DNA of 64,000 nt from Brachionus manjavacas (lineage: Eukaryota; Rotifera; Eurotatoria; Ploima; Brachionidae), in assembly GCA_019054805.1 (NCBI GenBank), contig JAHQIY010000006.1, positions 2,170,001-2,234,000 of the forward strand. The letters are read 5' to 3'. The notes beneath the pieces were generated by a model that did not search any database, was not told the DNA's origin, and worked only from the letters and a program-made list of their open reading frames with translations. Both the position numbers and the translations under genes were made by a program. Positions 10,700 to 22,700 of this stretch are shown piece after piece (position 1 is the stretch's first letter; every line of letters starts with the position of its first letter).

Positions 10700-13390
10700 A
10701 AAAAATTTAAATTTTAAAATTTTATTCCATTTGTATCCAAGCTAGATTTTTGTTTAGCTATCAAGAATAATTAAGATTAAATTAATCATCACGGGTTTGT
10801 ATTAAAGATAGCTTTCTCAGAGATATCTATTAATAAAAATTATTAAATAAAAAAAAAGTACTTAAATTAATCATTACATAATTTTATTTAAAAAGTCATT
10901 AAAAATTAAGATTTTTAACATAAATCATTATATCTGCGGGACACCTGTCTGAACAACGCCAACAAAAATTTAAAAAAATTCAAAAATGTTTATTTAATGA
11001 CATATGACTGGACTTTTTTTTGATAGATCATTAGCTTCAAAAAAGTTATGCGATTAAGAAAAAATACTGTTATGGATAAAATAGAGGCACATTTGATTTT
11101 CTATTCTATTTTTTAAATAAAACAAAATAATAAAAATTTCGACTTTTCTAGTTAATAGATAATCTTAGTTTACATTTGAAGCCTAATTTGAACATTTATA
11201 TCAATTTCTTAATCTCAATTTACAAAGCGCACTTCAATTGATTGGGACTAAAAGTCAAAATTTTGGCTAGCTTTTTTTAAAATAAACTATTTAAATATTA
11301 ACAAAACAAAACATTTAAGGCAAAATGTTTGGCCATATTGATCTCGGTTTAAGAAAACGGATTTATTTGGCTTGCTAATTACAGCAAAGCTTAAAGCAAA
11401 AGATCATTAGTGAAAGTACTAAGACCTTTATTAGCTAGCGACCAAGTCATTTCATATTGGGCCAAGTTTTTAATGAAACAAAAAAACTATGATTTAACTT
11501 GTAATTAAGATAAGAATGTTAGGTTTTTTTATCTTCGAATAGATAGTGGACTTGAGCTAATTTTATTAATGTGTAATAAAATTGATTGATCGGAGAAGCT
11601 TGATAAGTGATCACGGCTTAACGAAGTCTCAATGAAAATCCGTAACCATGTGATTGCAAATTCTAAAGGTACAATTTTTTTGATCAAATGAAACAAATGA
11701 ATTTTACTTGAAAAAATTTTGAAACAAAAAAAAGCTTATCATTAGTAAACATAAATTTTATAATCTTGGTCTTTCTAAAGTTTCTTGCATTGAGTAAAAT
11801 CTTTTAAATAAATTTTGGTAAAAATTGATTTACCTACGCATAATCTCTCTTTTTTCAAATTTAACTTAGTGCAGTGTAAGCGACCATCTGTTTAAAATAG
11901 AATTAAAAAGATGATATAATATTTTCAAAGGATTTTACTCATAAAATAAGTGAGTGACTAAAAAAGATTTTTTTTAAACTTGTTCAAGGATTTCTTTGGA
12001 AAAAAGTTCCCTTTTAATTCTTTTTTAGTTAAATTCTAAGTAAACTGTTTTGATCTAAATGAAAATAAGTAAAAAAAAATTTTTAAATTTATATAAAAAA
12101 TTGTATATTATATTTTTCACTTAGATGACTGATCAAATTGATTTCAATTAAAAAGGCTTTAAATTGACCCGTTGACATTGTATTTTTTAGAAAGTTATTT
12201 TAAATTGAAAAACAATCAATAACATCGATTTTTTTTATTCATTTATATCTTTATAAAGTCAATTCATACGAGCAATAAAATAAAAAAATTCAATTAAATC
12301 TTTTATTTATTTAAATAAATAAAGCCAATATTTGCACACTTGCATAAAAATGCCATTGGTGTTTGAATTAAATGCCATCGTCGGAATTAGGCTTTTAGAA
12401 TTTTATTATTTTAGAGCAGATCTTTGTAAAGATTAAATGTTCCACTGACATGATATGAATTTTTCTCTTTTGGCTGATTCAAAATTTATTAAATTCGTAA
12501 ATAGCAGTTTTATCAGAGTATGAATTCGCCTTTATTTGAAAAGGTTGTTCTTTGATTTAATAAATAGTATGATCAGTAATTTACACCATTTTTTTTTAAA
12601 TTTTAGTAATTTTTTCAAGCCAAGTAAGTAAAATTTTAAAGATGAAACTTTGGGAAAATATTAGAAAATGAATTTTTGAAAATTTGTCTTATCATCAAAA
12701 AGATTTTTTGCGATTTTTTAATTTCAGATAAATAAATTTTTGATGAATAAAATTTTATTTAACGATTTATGAAAATTTAATTATTTTAGGGTATGTGGAT
12801 TTTTTCATTATAAATTTTGCTCAAAAATGTAAATTGTAAATTTATCCTTTGATTTTAGATCATATTTTCTACCTTAAAATAAAACATTCGACTGAATCAG
12901 AAAATTGATATACTAAAGAGAAAAATCATGCACATAATGTTTTTAAATATTTTTAGATGCATCATAATTAGGAAAACTATGAAAATACAGAAAATTATTT
13001 TCTTACTTTCTTGATTCTGACAGATGCTTCAAGATTGATTATAAAACTAATCGAAGAAAAAATAAAATATCAAAATAAAGTATCATGTTTTTTAATCTTA
13101 GTAAAATAAACACAAAATGAATGATTCTCGTTTAATTTCATCCGCCAAGGTTAAGTAGAATTAAAGAAATAAAATAAGACAAATTTTTAGATTTTTCAAA
13201 TTTTTGAATAAATATGGTAACCTGGATTTCCAGTTCCAAAAAATTAATAAATTTTAAAATTTTTTAATAAATTGATATAAAATTGACAAGAATCTTTAAT
13301 TTATTTAAATTTCCTCTTTAAAGACATATATAAATATTATTAAGTTTAATAAAATAAAAAAAGATTCGAAATAAGGCATATATTAATATT
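10700..13390. other. 2.7 kb AT-rich intergenic region
   Basis: This is the 5' flank of the minus-strand membrane-protein gene. It consists of AT-rich sequence with A/T runs. No gene, RNA or clear repeat element was recognised. Confidence 0.45.
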
Positions 13391-14931
13391 TAGTAGTAGT
13401 AGTAGTAGTAGTAGTTTGACTGTAGCTGGCTAGCCAGCGAGTGTGCTGATAAGGCACACTATGACAGCTGATGTGATTGATTGCTGCTCATCCAGCAATC
13501 AATGCCTGCTTTAAAGCTGTTAACATTAGGGGCTTCAACTAATTGAATTGGCAGTGAGTTCCATATGCTAGCGGTTCTGTTGAAAAAAAAGTTATCTCTA
13601 TGTTGGAGCCTCGAAATTTCTTTGTGATATTTGAAGCAGTGACCTCTTCCTTGGATTTTGGTGACATTAAAATTGTTGCTTTTTTCAACCAATTCTATTC
13701 CATGCATGAACTTGTATAATTGAATTAGATCACCTTATTTTCTTCTTTCCACCAGATTTGGAATGTTTAAAGCCTTCAATCTGCTTTCATACGGTTTGTT
13801 TCTAATTGAAGAAACAAATTTCGTAGCTCTGCGTTGAATCCTCTCAAGATTCTCACAATCCGACTTAAGAAATGGAGACCATACAGGCACAGCAAATTCC
13901 AAAAGAGGACGAACAAAAAGTTAAATACAGTGATCTAAATAACTTACAATCAAAACGAGCGAATGATTTCCTGATGCAACCCAACATTTGATTTGCTTTG
14001 TTTGTAGCCTCTATCACTTGGTTTTTCCATTTGAGATTTGTATTAAAGATAACTCCAAGATCTCTTTCGGTTTCAGACGTTGATAACTGTTTACCATTAA
14101 TAGAATAAGTGAATTCTTTGTTTTTATGACCGTAATGCATAACCACACATTTTGATGTGTTGAAGAGAAGAAGCCAATCTTGAGTCCACTTGAAAATTAA
14201 ATCTAAATCTGATTGAAGTTTCACTGCGCATATTTCTGATACCGTTTGCGAGAATATTTTTGTATCATCTGCATACATTTTGACAATATTCTCTATTCCT
14301 TTTGGTAGATCATTGATATACAAAACGAACAAAAGTGGACCAATCACTGATCCTTGTGGTACACCGCTAAAAATCTCAACCCAATCCGACAAAATTTCAC
14401 CTTGAACAACTCGTTGTCTTCTATTTTTCAAAAAAGCTTCAATCCATTTTAGTGTCAGACCATCAAAGCCATACGCTTTCAATTTAGCTATTAGTCTTCT
14501 GTGCGGAACAGTATCAAATGCTTTCGCAAAATCTAGCAGAATTACATCAACAGGAATACTTTTGTCTAGACTCATTGAGATGAAATCTAGAGTTTCCATA
14601 AGATTAGATGTACATGACTTTTTCCTGACAAATCCATGCTGTTCTTTAGATATAATATTGTTCTTATAAAGATAGTCTTCCATTTTGGTTCTTATTATGC
14701 TTTCCATTATTTTGCACGGAATTGAAGTTAAAGACACGGGACGATAATTGCTGGCCGTTAATTTATCACCTTTTTTAAACAATGGAGTAATATTTGCTGA
14801 TCTGAATTGTATTGGAAGCTGACTATTAGATAAAGACTTTCTGAAAATTAAAGTTAAAGGAACAGTAAAGGCTTCTGCACAGTTTTTTAGCAATAGCGGA
14901 TGAAGCTTGTCTACACCACATGATTTATTTT
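13391..14931 (-). mobile_element. LINE copy A (CR1/L2/Jockey-like), 5'-truncated
   Basis: Minus-strand RT coding begins at the truncation near 14931, just upstream of LKNCAEAFTVPLTLI, and passes through SANITPLFKKGDK, PVSLTSIPCKIMES, ILLDFAKAFDTVPH, SGVPQGSVIGPLLF and the catalytic MYADDT box at about 14280-14260. It then enters the RT C-terminus. One extra A in the run at 13915-13919 compared with copy B shifts the frame, leaving the C-terminal part (13707-13459) in another frame. The 3' UTR holds a palindrome (ctggctagccag) and a hairpin (gtgtgctgataaggcacac), followed by an (ACT)n-type microsatellite tail (agtagt... at 13391-13414 on the plus strand). It is nearly identical to copy B (28387-32230), so insertion is recent. 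No target-site duplication was seen, as expected for microsatellite-tailed LINEs. Confidence 0.9.
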
Positions 14932-16975
14932 CAATAAAATAAACAGTTTTTTATTTAATAAAATTATTTGTTTTTAAATGACCAGTATTTTATCTGGATA
15001 TAAAATATTTAAAAGTCTGTTTATCTGGAATCATACCTGATGATGAAAAATTATTATTTTAAGAAAATTTTTGTTTATTTTTTAGATTAAATTCCAATAA
15101 AGATCATAAAATTTTTAAATTAAATCAAAGTCGCAAATTTTTTTCTATGTTAAAACTTTCATATTTTTTTTTCATTTTAATTCATTCATTTCTATAGTTT
15201 GGCTTTCTTTATTTTTGTCCTCCTCCCAAATATTTTATTCATTTAACCAGTATTTGGTGATCATTATCAAAAAGATATTTATATTAAAATATTAAATAAA
15301 CGATGAACATTATTTAAAAAAAGTTGATTCTGTTAAATATAATATCAGTTAATAATTTAATTATAAATATAGTGAGCTTTTATTAAATTAATGCTGAGAA
15401 ACGTTTGGGTTATGTCCAAATCACTTGGTAATTCAATTTTCCTTCAGGTGATGAAATGAAAAATCAAAAAACAAATAAGGAATGTTTTATAATTTTGATG
15501 GAACACTTTTTATCAATATAAGATGAAGGCTTTTACTGTTTATCTTTTAAATCTTCCTAATGATGAGAAATTTTAAATACTCATCTTTCCTAAAAAAAAT
15601 AAAAATGCAAAATATAAGTACAAAATCCTAGAATTCTTCAAAATAAGTAATTTTTAAACAGCCAAATTAAAATGGTTGAAAAATTTAATTTTTTTAATAC
15701 GCTTTATTAAATCATTTAATACATTACTGAAGTTCAGTAATAATTGTAAAAAAATTTTCCTTTATTAGAATTATTACCTAAAATGAAATTTTTTGACTAC
15801 TTTTTCTAATTAATCGAATTAATAACCAAATAAGGCTTTGTTGATGATTTTTTTATTTTTGACCCATGATAAAAAATATTTGTTTATAGAGAAACATTAT
15901 GTAACTTGATGTTGATCTCTTTTTTTAAAAAATCTTTTTCATTAATTTTACTTTTATTATAAAAAATTTGTCTTTTCTATTTTTACTGAACTTTAAAGCG
16001 CTGATGAATAGACCATGAATAAAAATATAACTATTATAAGCCACAAGCTTATGAGTTTTTAATGATGCTTTGAATTTACTCGTTTTTATTTTAATAATTA
16101 ATTCCTTCTTTAGGTGTCCAATCTATATATTCGTGTCTATTATATTCAATTTTGTCAATCCTTGTATCATTGCCATTCTTAAATGAGTTCAATATTAATT
16201 GTTTTACAATTTATTTTATTTATTTAGTTGTCAACTAAAAATGAAGTAAAAAGTAAACAATTGATTACTATTTAATCGTGATTTTTTAAAGAAGAATCAC
16301 TGCTTAATAACATTAGTTAAACTATGATTGTTTGCCTTTTTTATTAAGCTTATTTCATTATAAAGTATAGATTTACTATTTAAAGGTTAGTCCTAAGAAT
16401 TTTTTTATTTCTATTTTTAATCTGATAGAGCTTAAGTTCGGCACAGATAAACAAATAAATAAATATTCTAGTAAAATTTATTCAACCACCAAAAGGACTG
16501 ATTTTTTTAAAGTCATAAGGACCATCGGGTCACATAGAACTGTCAAAACTGATGATTTTTGTAAAGAGGTATGCAGGATCTTTAAGGATTATCGCCTGAT
16601 ATGAATCCCCAATTGCCTGCGCCTGAAAAAATGCAATTTTGATAATTTTTTACTAAGAATTTACAAGAAAAAACAATTATTGAATTTAAAAAGGGACCAT
16701 TTAGTTGATAAATAGACACATTTGTTTTTTATAAATTTTTATTTATTAAAGATAAAATTTTTTAATATTATAAATTTTTAATTTTATTTATTTCTGTTAA
16801 TGTCTGATCATTGCCTTCTTTGTCTGATATCTGATATATATATGAGAAAAAAACGCTTATAAGCGCCGCTTCAATTTTGTATATGTGAAATAAAAACTTA
16901 CATTTTGGTATCGCTGGAGCTTGGAATGACTTTCGAAAGAAGTATTGATTAAATTTAATTGAAAATAAAACTTAT
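14932..16975. other. 2 kb AT-rich region, nothing firmly identified
   Basis: It is mostly A/T-rich. A slightly GC-richer patch at 16500-16630 has a minus-strand reading including QAIGDSYQAIILKDPAYLF that could be a decayed transposon protein, but I cannot name a family. Confidence 0.35.
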
Positions 16976-16979
16976 TTCA

Positions 16980-17480
16980 AATGAAAAATATTTTAGAAGA
17001 ATCAAAAACATCAAATTAAAATTATCTTGACGATGCTCTTAATCAAATCGACGAAAATAATTTAATAATGAATCAGATGGAGTTTTCTAAATTAACAGAT
17101 TTTTAAAATATTGCTACCTTTTGAATATGTCATTAATGAGATTCAAGGTTAATAAATATTATCATAATATAAAATTTTGATTAACTTTATTTAAATTTCA
17201 GGGGAAGGCTATTCAACAATTAATTGAATTGTTCCATCATTATTTCAATTAATAGAACATTTTTCAAATTTTCAATTGACTAATTATTCTTTGCTATCAT
17301 TAATTGAAAAATTAAAGCCTCAAATAATGAATAGATTTGATTATATTCTTAAAGCTTATATTCTTTTCGAAAATTCTAAAAGTCTTGATTACTTGGACCA
17401 TACATGGTTTATTGCTGCATTTTTGGATCGGATTTTTTAATTGGGCTTGATTGAATTATCTGAAATGGATAAAAATTAAA
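16980..17480 (+). mobile_element. hAT-like transposase remnant
   Basis: The plus-strand frame at about 17218-17441 reads IVPSLFQLIEHFSNFQL, then SLLSLIEKLKPQIMNRF and finally WFIAAFLDRIF before a stop. This is the pattern of hAT transposases between the catalytic core and dimerisation domain (TISxVxPxxxxLxxxL ... RF ... AxxLDPRFK). A preceding block at 16981-17110 is broken by stops. It is immediately followed by a different LINE fragment at about 17500. No terminal repeats were located. Confidence 0.45.
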
Positions 17481-17494
17481 AAAGTATTTTAAGA

Positions 17495-18170
17495 TTTTTC
17501 ATCCGTTCCTTGCAAAGTGTTGGAATCGCTTATTAAGGACTATATCGTCAAGCATCTCGAAAAGAACAAGCTCATCACGGATAAACAGCATGGTTTCATG
17601 GCTCACAAGGCGTGTGTCACCAGTCTTTTAGAAACAATGGATTTCTTGACAAATTTCATGAGTCAAAGGCAACCGGCGGATGTTATTTTCTTGGACTTTG
17701 AGAAAGCATTTGACAAAGTGTCGCATGAACTGCTACTTATTAAACTAGAAGCATATAGTCTTCCAGATTTTCTCATAAAGTGGATCCGCTGTTTCCTGAA
17801 CGATCGCAAACAGCGTGTGTTAGGTGAAGTAGTTTCTGATGGAGTGCCAGTCACGAGCGGCGTTCCACTAGGATCGATGCTTGGACCTCTGCTCTTCATC
17901 ATCTTTTAAAATAATATGCCTGTCATTTGCAGCTCACTTTGCAGGCTCTACGCAGACGCAAGCAAGCTGACCAGATCAGTGGAGCGGTGACAGGAATCGA
18001 TAGAGATGCAGTTGGATCTGAAGAGATTGTTGGTATGGTCTGACACATGGCAAACTAAATTCAACTTAGAGAAGTATAATAAAATTTTTTTATCTACAGG
18101 GTGCTTAAATGGTTTAAGCTGGCCTCTCTCCTTTAACGGTATCTGTGTTTTGTACAGATAACTATTCAAA
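17495..18170 (+). mobile_element. Old LINE RT fragment (family distinct from copies A/B)
   Basis: Plus-strand RT blocks are KVLESLIKDYIVKHLEKN, TDKQHGFMAHKACVTSLLE, DVIFLDFEKAFDKVSHELL, LNDRKQRVLG and SGVPLGSMLGPLLFIIF, followed by a stop at 17907-17909. After the stop the frame continues through LYADAS, where the catalytic YADD box has lost its second Asp, to WSDTWQTKFNLEKY. It is therefore inactive. Both ends are missing (no endonuclease and no 3' UTR seen). Confidence 0.8.
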
Positions 18171-18440
18171 AGTTAATTATATTACTATGCCGAGTGTGAT
18201 ATATCAAATATTGGATGGTTTAATATTTTACGCAACCATAGGAAAAATCAAAATAAATATAAAAATTTTGAATCCAAATATGAAAATGTGAATCTAAATA
18301 TGTTTTATTTTTAAATAGATAAAAATAATTTTATTTTAAATACATAAATTTTAATTAAATATAAGAAAAATTTTAGACAAATAAGAAATATTTTTATGTA
18401 AATATAAATAAATTCGTGTCAAAAAAAAAAAGTTTTTAGA
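18171..18440. other. AT-rich spacer, nothing recognised
   Basis: Short A/T-rich stretch between LINE debris and an AT-hook-like relic. Confidence 0.4.
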
Positions 18441-18450
18441 TAACCAATTT

Positions 18451-18663
18451 TTATTTAGTCCCGTAGAGCACCGTTATTTGACTTTTTTGGTCTGCCCTTA
18501 CCTTTAATCTTAACAAAGTTTCTTTCAGTGGAATCTGATAAAATATTATGTAATTTTGACATTGTTTCATTTCTTCTTCAGTCAAACTATTCTCAATTTC
18601 TATCCAGTCTAAGCCACTCCTTGAAGATTTCTTAGAAGAAGAATCGTTTGAACCATCATTCAA
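18451..18663 (-). pseudogene. Small relic ORF with AT-hook-like tail, probably transposon-derived
   Basis: A 70-codon minus-strand frame begins MNDGSNDSSSKKSSRS and runs to ENSLTEEEMKQCQNYI. Past a likely frameshift, the adjacent frame encodes KGKGRPKKSNN, a perfect AT-hook core (GRP flanked by basic residues), and then stops. Similar basic tails end other transposon-like fragments in this window. No catalytic domain is present. It could also be the last exon of an unrecognised protein. Confidence 0.3.
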
Positions 18664-18897
18664 AATTTGGCTAATGTTTGAAAAATTAATTTTTTGGTTT
18701 AATAGTGTTTATTATTTTAACAGAAGCTTATATGTTTATTTCTCTTTGAAATATGTTTAGAACAGATTTTTTTGTCTTTGGTGAAAACTAAAATATATTT
18801 GTGTAAAATAAAATTCTACAGATTAGCGTTTTTATGTTTTTCTTTTGTACTAAATTTTTTTTTTGTACAAAATTTTTCTTCAAATTCAATAAATATA

Positions 18898-19174
18898 CAG
18901 TGCCGGAAATTAACTTGTCACATCATATCATCTGATATCATTTAGTATCATTTTTTTAAACTTTCCTCATATCAGCTGATATCAGCTATTATCATTTGAT
19001 ATCAGATAATATCAGGTGAATTAAAATTTTAATTTTTTTTAAGTCAAAATTTGTAAAAAAAATTTTTTTCCTGATATTAGCTGAAATCAGTTGATATCAG
19101 ATCATATCATCTGATATCTAATTATATCATATGATATCACATTATATGATGTGACAAGTTAATTACCGGCACTG
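18898..19174. mobile_element. MITE, mariner/Tc1-like, 277 bp, TA target duplication
   Basis: Terminal inverted repeats are cagtgccggaaattaacttg at the left and its complement (with one mismatch) at 19155-19174. They extend about 31 bp through tcacatcatat. Flanking TA dinucleotides lie at 18896-18897 and 19175-19176. The interior is made largely of repeated palindromic TGATATCA-type words (ctgatatcat, agctgatatcagct), so each half also folds on itself. It has no coding capacity. TA duplication and a CAGTG terminus fit the IS630/Tc1/mariner group. Confidence 0.88.
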
Positions 19175-19176
19175 TA

Positions 19177-19775
19177 TATATATTTTATTTATCAATTTTA
19201 GATAAATAAAATCAGTATTTGCTAACTCCAAATGGTATACAAAACTAGATTTATACCAATGAATTTACCAAAAACCACTGGATAATGGCTCTAAGAAGCG
19301 TTCGGGTTCTTAAATGAATAATGGGAGTAGATCCAGTTTTTTTCTTTAAAAAGAAAATTTAACTGAGTAAAATTACTTAAGTTTTTCTTTAAATATTTTA
19401 GATTAAAAAACTTGAAATTTTCTAGATTTAAAAAAAAAAAAACTTTGTTTTAACATTCTTTTTCGTGGCTTGAAAAGTTATTAAATAAAATTAATGCTAC
19501 TAACTATTAATTATGTTCAACTAGTCACTCGAAGATCAAAAAATCATAAATTGGTTAATCAAAAAAAAAAAACAAATATCTAAATCAATAATTGTTGAGT
19601 TAAGATATGACTTGTTTAAAAAATTCAATTATTTGCCTCAAAATTATCTTAAAATGTTAGCTTTGAAGTTTTGAAATAACAAAGATAAAAAATTATCTCT
19701 AAATTTAATAGAAAAACCTTATAAAAACCTAAAATTAAACTTATAATAAAAACTTAAACTAAAACTTAAGTCTAA
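19177..19775. promoter_or_regulatory. 5' flank of the glycosidase-like gene with TATA-like box
   Basis: 600 bp of AT-rich sequence. A TATA-like word tataaaaa lies at 19720-19727, about 50 bp before the proposed ATG at 19776. No other element is evident. In such an AT-rich genome the box may be chance. Confidence 0.3.
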
Positions 19776-22700
19776 ATGCTAAATCAATCGCTTAAATTAT
19801 CAATTTTTTTTCTTGGTATCACATTTTTGTCCAGTGTTCATGGTAAATTTATCTAATCTGTCATAAATTTTTTTTTTCAAATGTTTAAGGCTTGTCATAT
19901 GACTTAATTGATAATGGAAAATACATTGGCCGTTCATTGACCGAAAATAAATTCAAAATTTTATTAGTTACAAATGGTTCTTATTATTTATCAGTTGAAA
20001 ACAGTACATGGCTGGCAAGTTCTCCAGGAACTTTTTTGAGAGCAAACAGCTTTAAATACTCTACTTTGGACAAAACTTTGATTCTCAATGAAACTAGCAG
20101 TTCTTCTGGTTATGACAAGTTGGGAAGATACCAAACTTTAAAATTTCGCTACTTGCTAAACAACGACCCAACTACTGTAGCTGATTATATAATATATACT
20201 TATGATGATTACGATATGGTCAGATTTTCCCAAGTATATTGAAGATTTTTTTTGGAGTGTTTGGTTAGCTTTATTGATCGTTGATGATATTTTTTACCTT
20301 AATTAATTTAATAGTTTATTACATGTAAAAAAATAAATTAGAAAAGTAAAAAAAAAGTTAAGACGAAATTTTATTTCTGCAAATGGAATATTTTGTCAAA
20401 TTTAAATTAGTTTTAAATATGGTTTAATTTTTTGTGTTTGAATTACAAAATGTATCCAATGTTGAAATAACATTGAAAAAGTGCGATGTTTCAAATTTTT
20501 TTTCATTCTCAAAAAACAATAATTTAAAGTAAATATTGCAAACATGAAGAACTTATTTTTTTTATAAATTTTGACTTTGGGTTTGTGATATGATGATCCT
20601 TAAAGATAATAATTATAGTTTAAAAAACTATCTTCGCTCTGTTCTTCATATTTCATTAATTAAGTATTTGTTAAAATGCACCAAACGAAATTAAATTATC
20701 GCTAAAGTCAAAATTGTATTAGAAGAAAACATAGTTTTTCGGGTCTAGTCGCTTAGGTAAACTATGGTTCACCTGTTACTGGAACAATTCTTGTTCTCAT
20801 GTTTTATGAACTATTAATTGACCATAACATTATCTAAAAATTGTTCAACTATTTTGAAATTTTTTGATCTATTTAGAAAAAAAGCTAATGTAATGATAAA
20901 AAATAAGATAGAAAGAATAATTACATAGAAAATTTAAAGTTGGGCGAAGTAAGTAAATTTTAGGAAATAGATGAATCTATGTTCCTCAAAGTCAAACACA
21001 AAGGATGAAAAATTAATTCTAATTTTCTTTAATTTTTATTATTTTATGCTGAAAGGCAAAGATTTAAGTAAAGAGCGCATTTGGGTATTTGGGATTGTTG
21101 AAAGGGTAATTACAAGTCAACCAGATCAGAGCAAATGCTAAACTATTTTTAAAGCTCCTTCAAATTAAAAAAAAAAATTGACTAATTTTTATATCAGTTT
21201 CGAGAATTAAGAATTCTTTTAAATAGCTTTATTCAATTTGTTCACTCTAATTATATTTTGAACAAAAAAATTGGGTGAACCAATAGTTCACAAAACCTGA
21301 GAAAAACAATTTTTTGGATAATAGTGAACTATGGTTTACTATGAATTGTTTAAGAGCTAAAATAGAATTTTCGAAATTTTTTTCAAATTTCCGAACAAAA
21401 ATTAAAGTCATTCTATTTCACCAGAGTTTAATTTCAAATATGAAAATGCTTGCAAAATTAACTTAAAATTATTTTTTTTTTGAAACTGAAAAAAAATTTG
21501 AAACATGGCACTTTTTCAATGCTATTTCAACATTGGATACATTTTGTAATTCAAACACAAAAAATTAAACCATATTTATATTGATATCAATTTATTTTAA
21601 AGCCTACGGTGGTGATTCACTATAGAAATTTTCAAAATTTGGTGAAAATTTAAAATATTTTCCGTAAATTAATGCAAATTTACTATTTTTTTAAAAGAGT
21701 CTTTTTACGGAAAATTTGGTAAAATTCATGTAGCGAATCACCACTGTAAATTTTTATAAATTCCATGACCAAAAATAAATTGTAGATGAGGAAACCAAAA
21801 TTATGTCTTTTGATTGTAAAATTTTCTTTCAAAAATATGCCAGGTAACTAATATGATCAGTCAGTCACAAAATAGTTAGTATTTAATAATTTTTCCTTAA
21901 TAATTAAAATTTTAAAGAAATTTCCGTTCGGTGCTAAACGCACATCAATCAACAACTTTGATTCAGTGTTGTCGGCTTTTCCTTCGTTCAAGGTTCAATC
22001 CATTCATCCGCAAGATGTTGGCTATTTGAGCTTTGGTGGCATGATGGCTGGAGATATGGAAAAAATTTATGGAAAATGGAACTATTTGACTCGGAATATT
22101 AATGATGGCATCGGAAGTGGACCTATTGTAATGTTTGATAGTTCAGGAAACACTCTCATCATATCCCAAATGAGCGAATTTATGTCCACTTCGCTTCAAA
22201 AAGAGGGAAAGAGCGGAGCAAACCTAAATTTTGGAGTAATGAGTGGAGTTGATCAAATTCCTGCAAATTATTCTGCAGATTTTGTTGTATTTTATAGCGA
22301 TAAAGGAATAAATAAAGCCATGAAAGCGTGGGGAGATATGCTTATAAAATATCATGATAAAAAATTTAGTTCGGTCACAAATGATGTAACCAGTAAATAT
22401 TTGTCTTATTGGATGGACAATGGAGCTTACTATTACTGGATAACGGAAGATGGAAAAACCTATCAGGAAACAATTATGGACATAGTACAAGATTTTTCAA
22501 AGCATAAAATTCCATTTAGATCACTTCAATATGACTCATGGTGGTACGGCGCTCAACGAGGCTTTAGACAAGGATGCTTTGAGTGGAATGGAAATAAACC
22601 TAGCGATAGATTTCCGCAAAGTCTTGAGTATGTTTTTAAAGAGACAGGTTTACCAATTACGGCTCATAATAAATTTTGGGACATAAAAACTGTTTACGCC

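Noticed and set aside
10920-13390. Search for further exons or small RNAs upstream of the membrane-protein gene
   Set aside because: No conserved motif, cloverleaf or consistent splice structure was found in the AT-rich sequence.
17663-17902. 79-codon minus-strand frame
   Set aside because: It is the mirror frame of the plus-strand RT fragment.
22224-22490. 88-codon minus-strand frame
   Set aside because: It is antisense to the main exon of the glycosidase-like gene and has no independent support.
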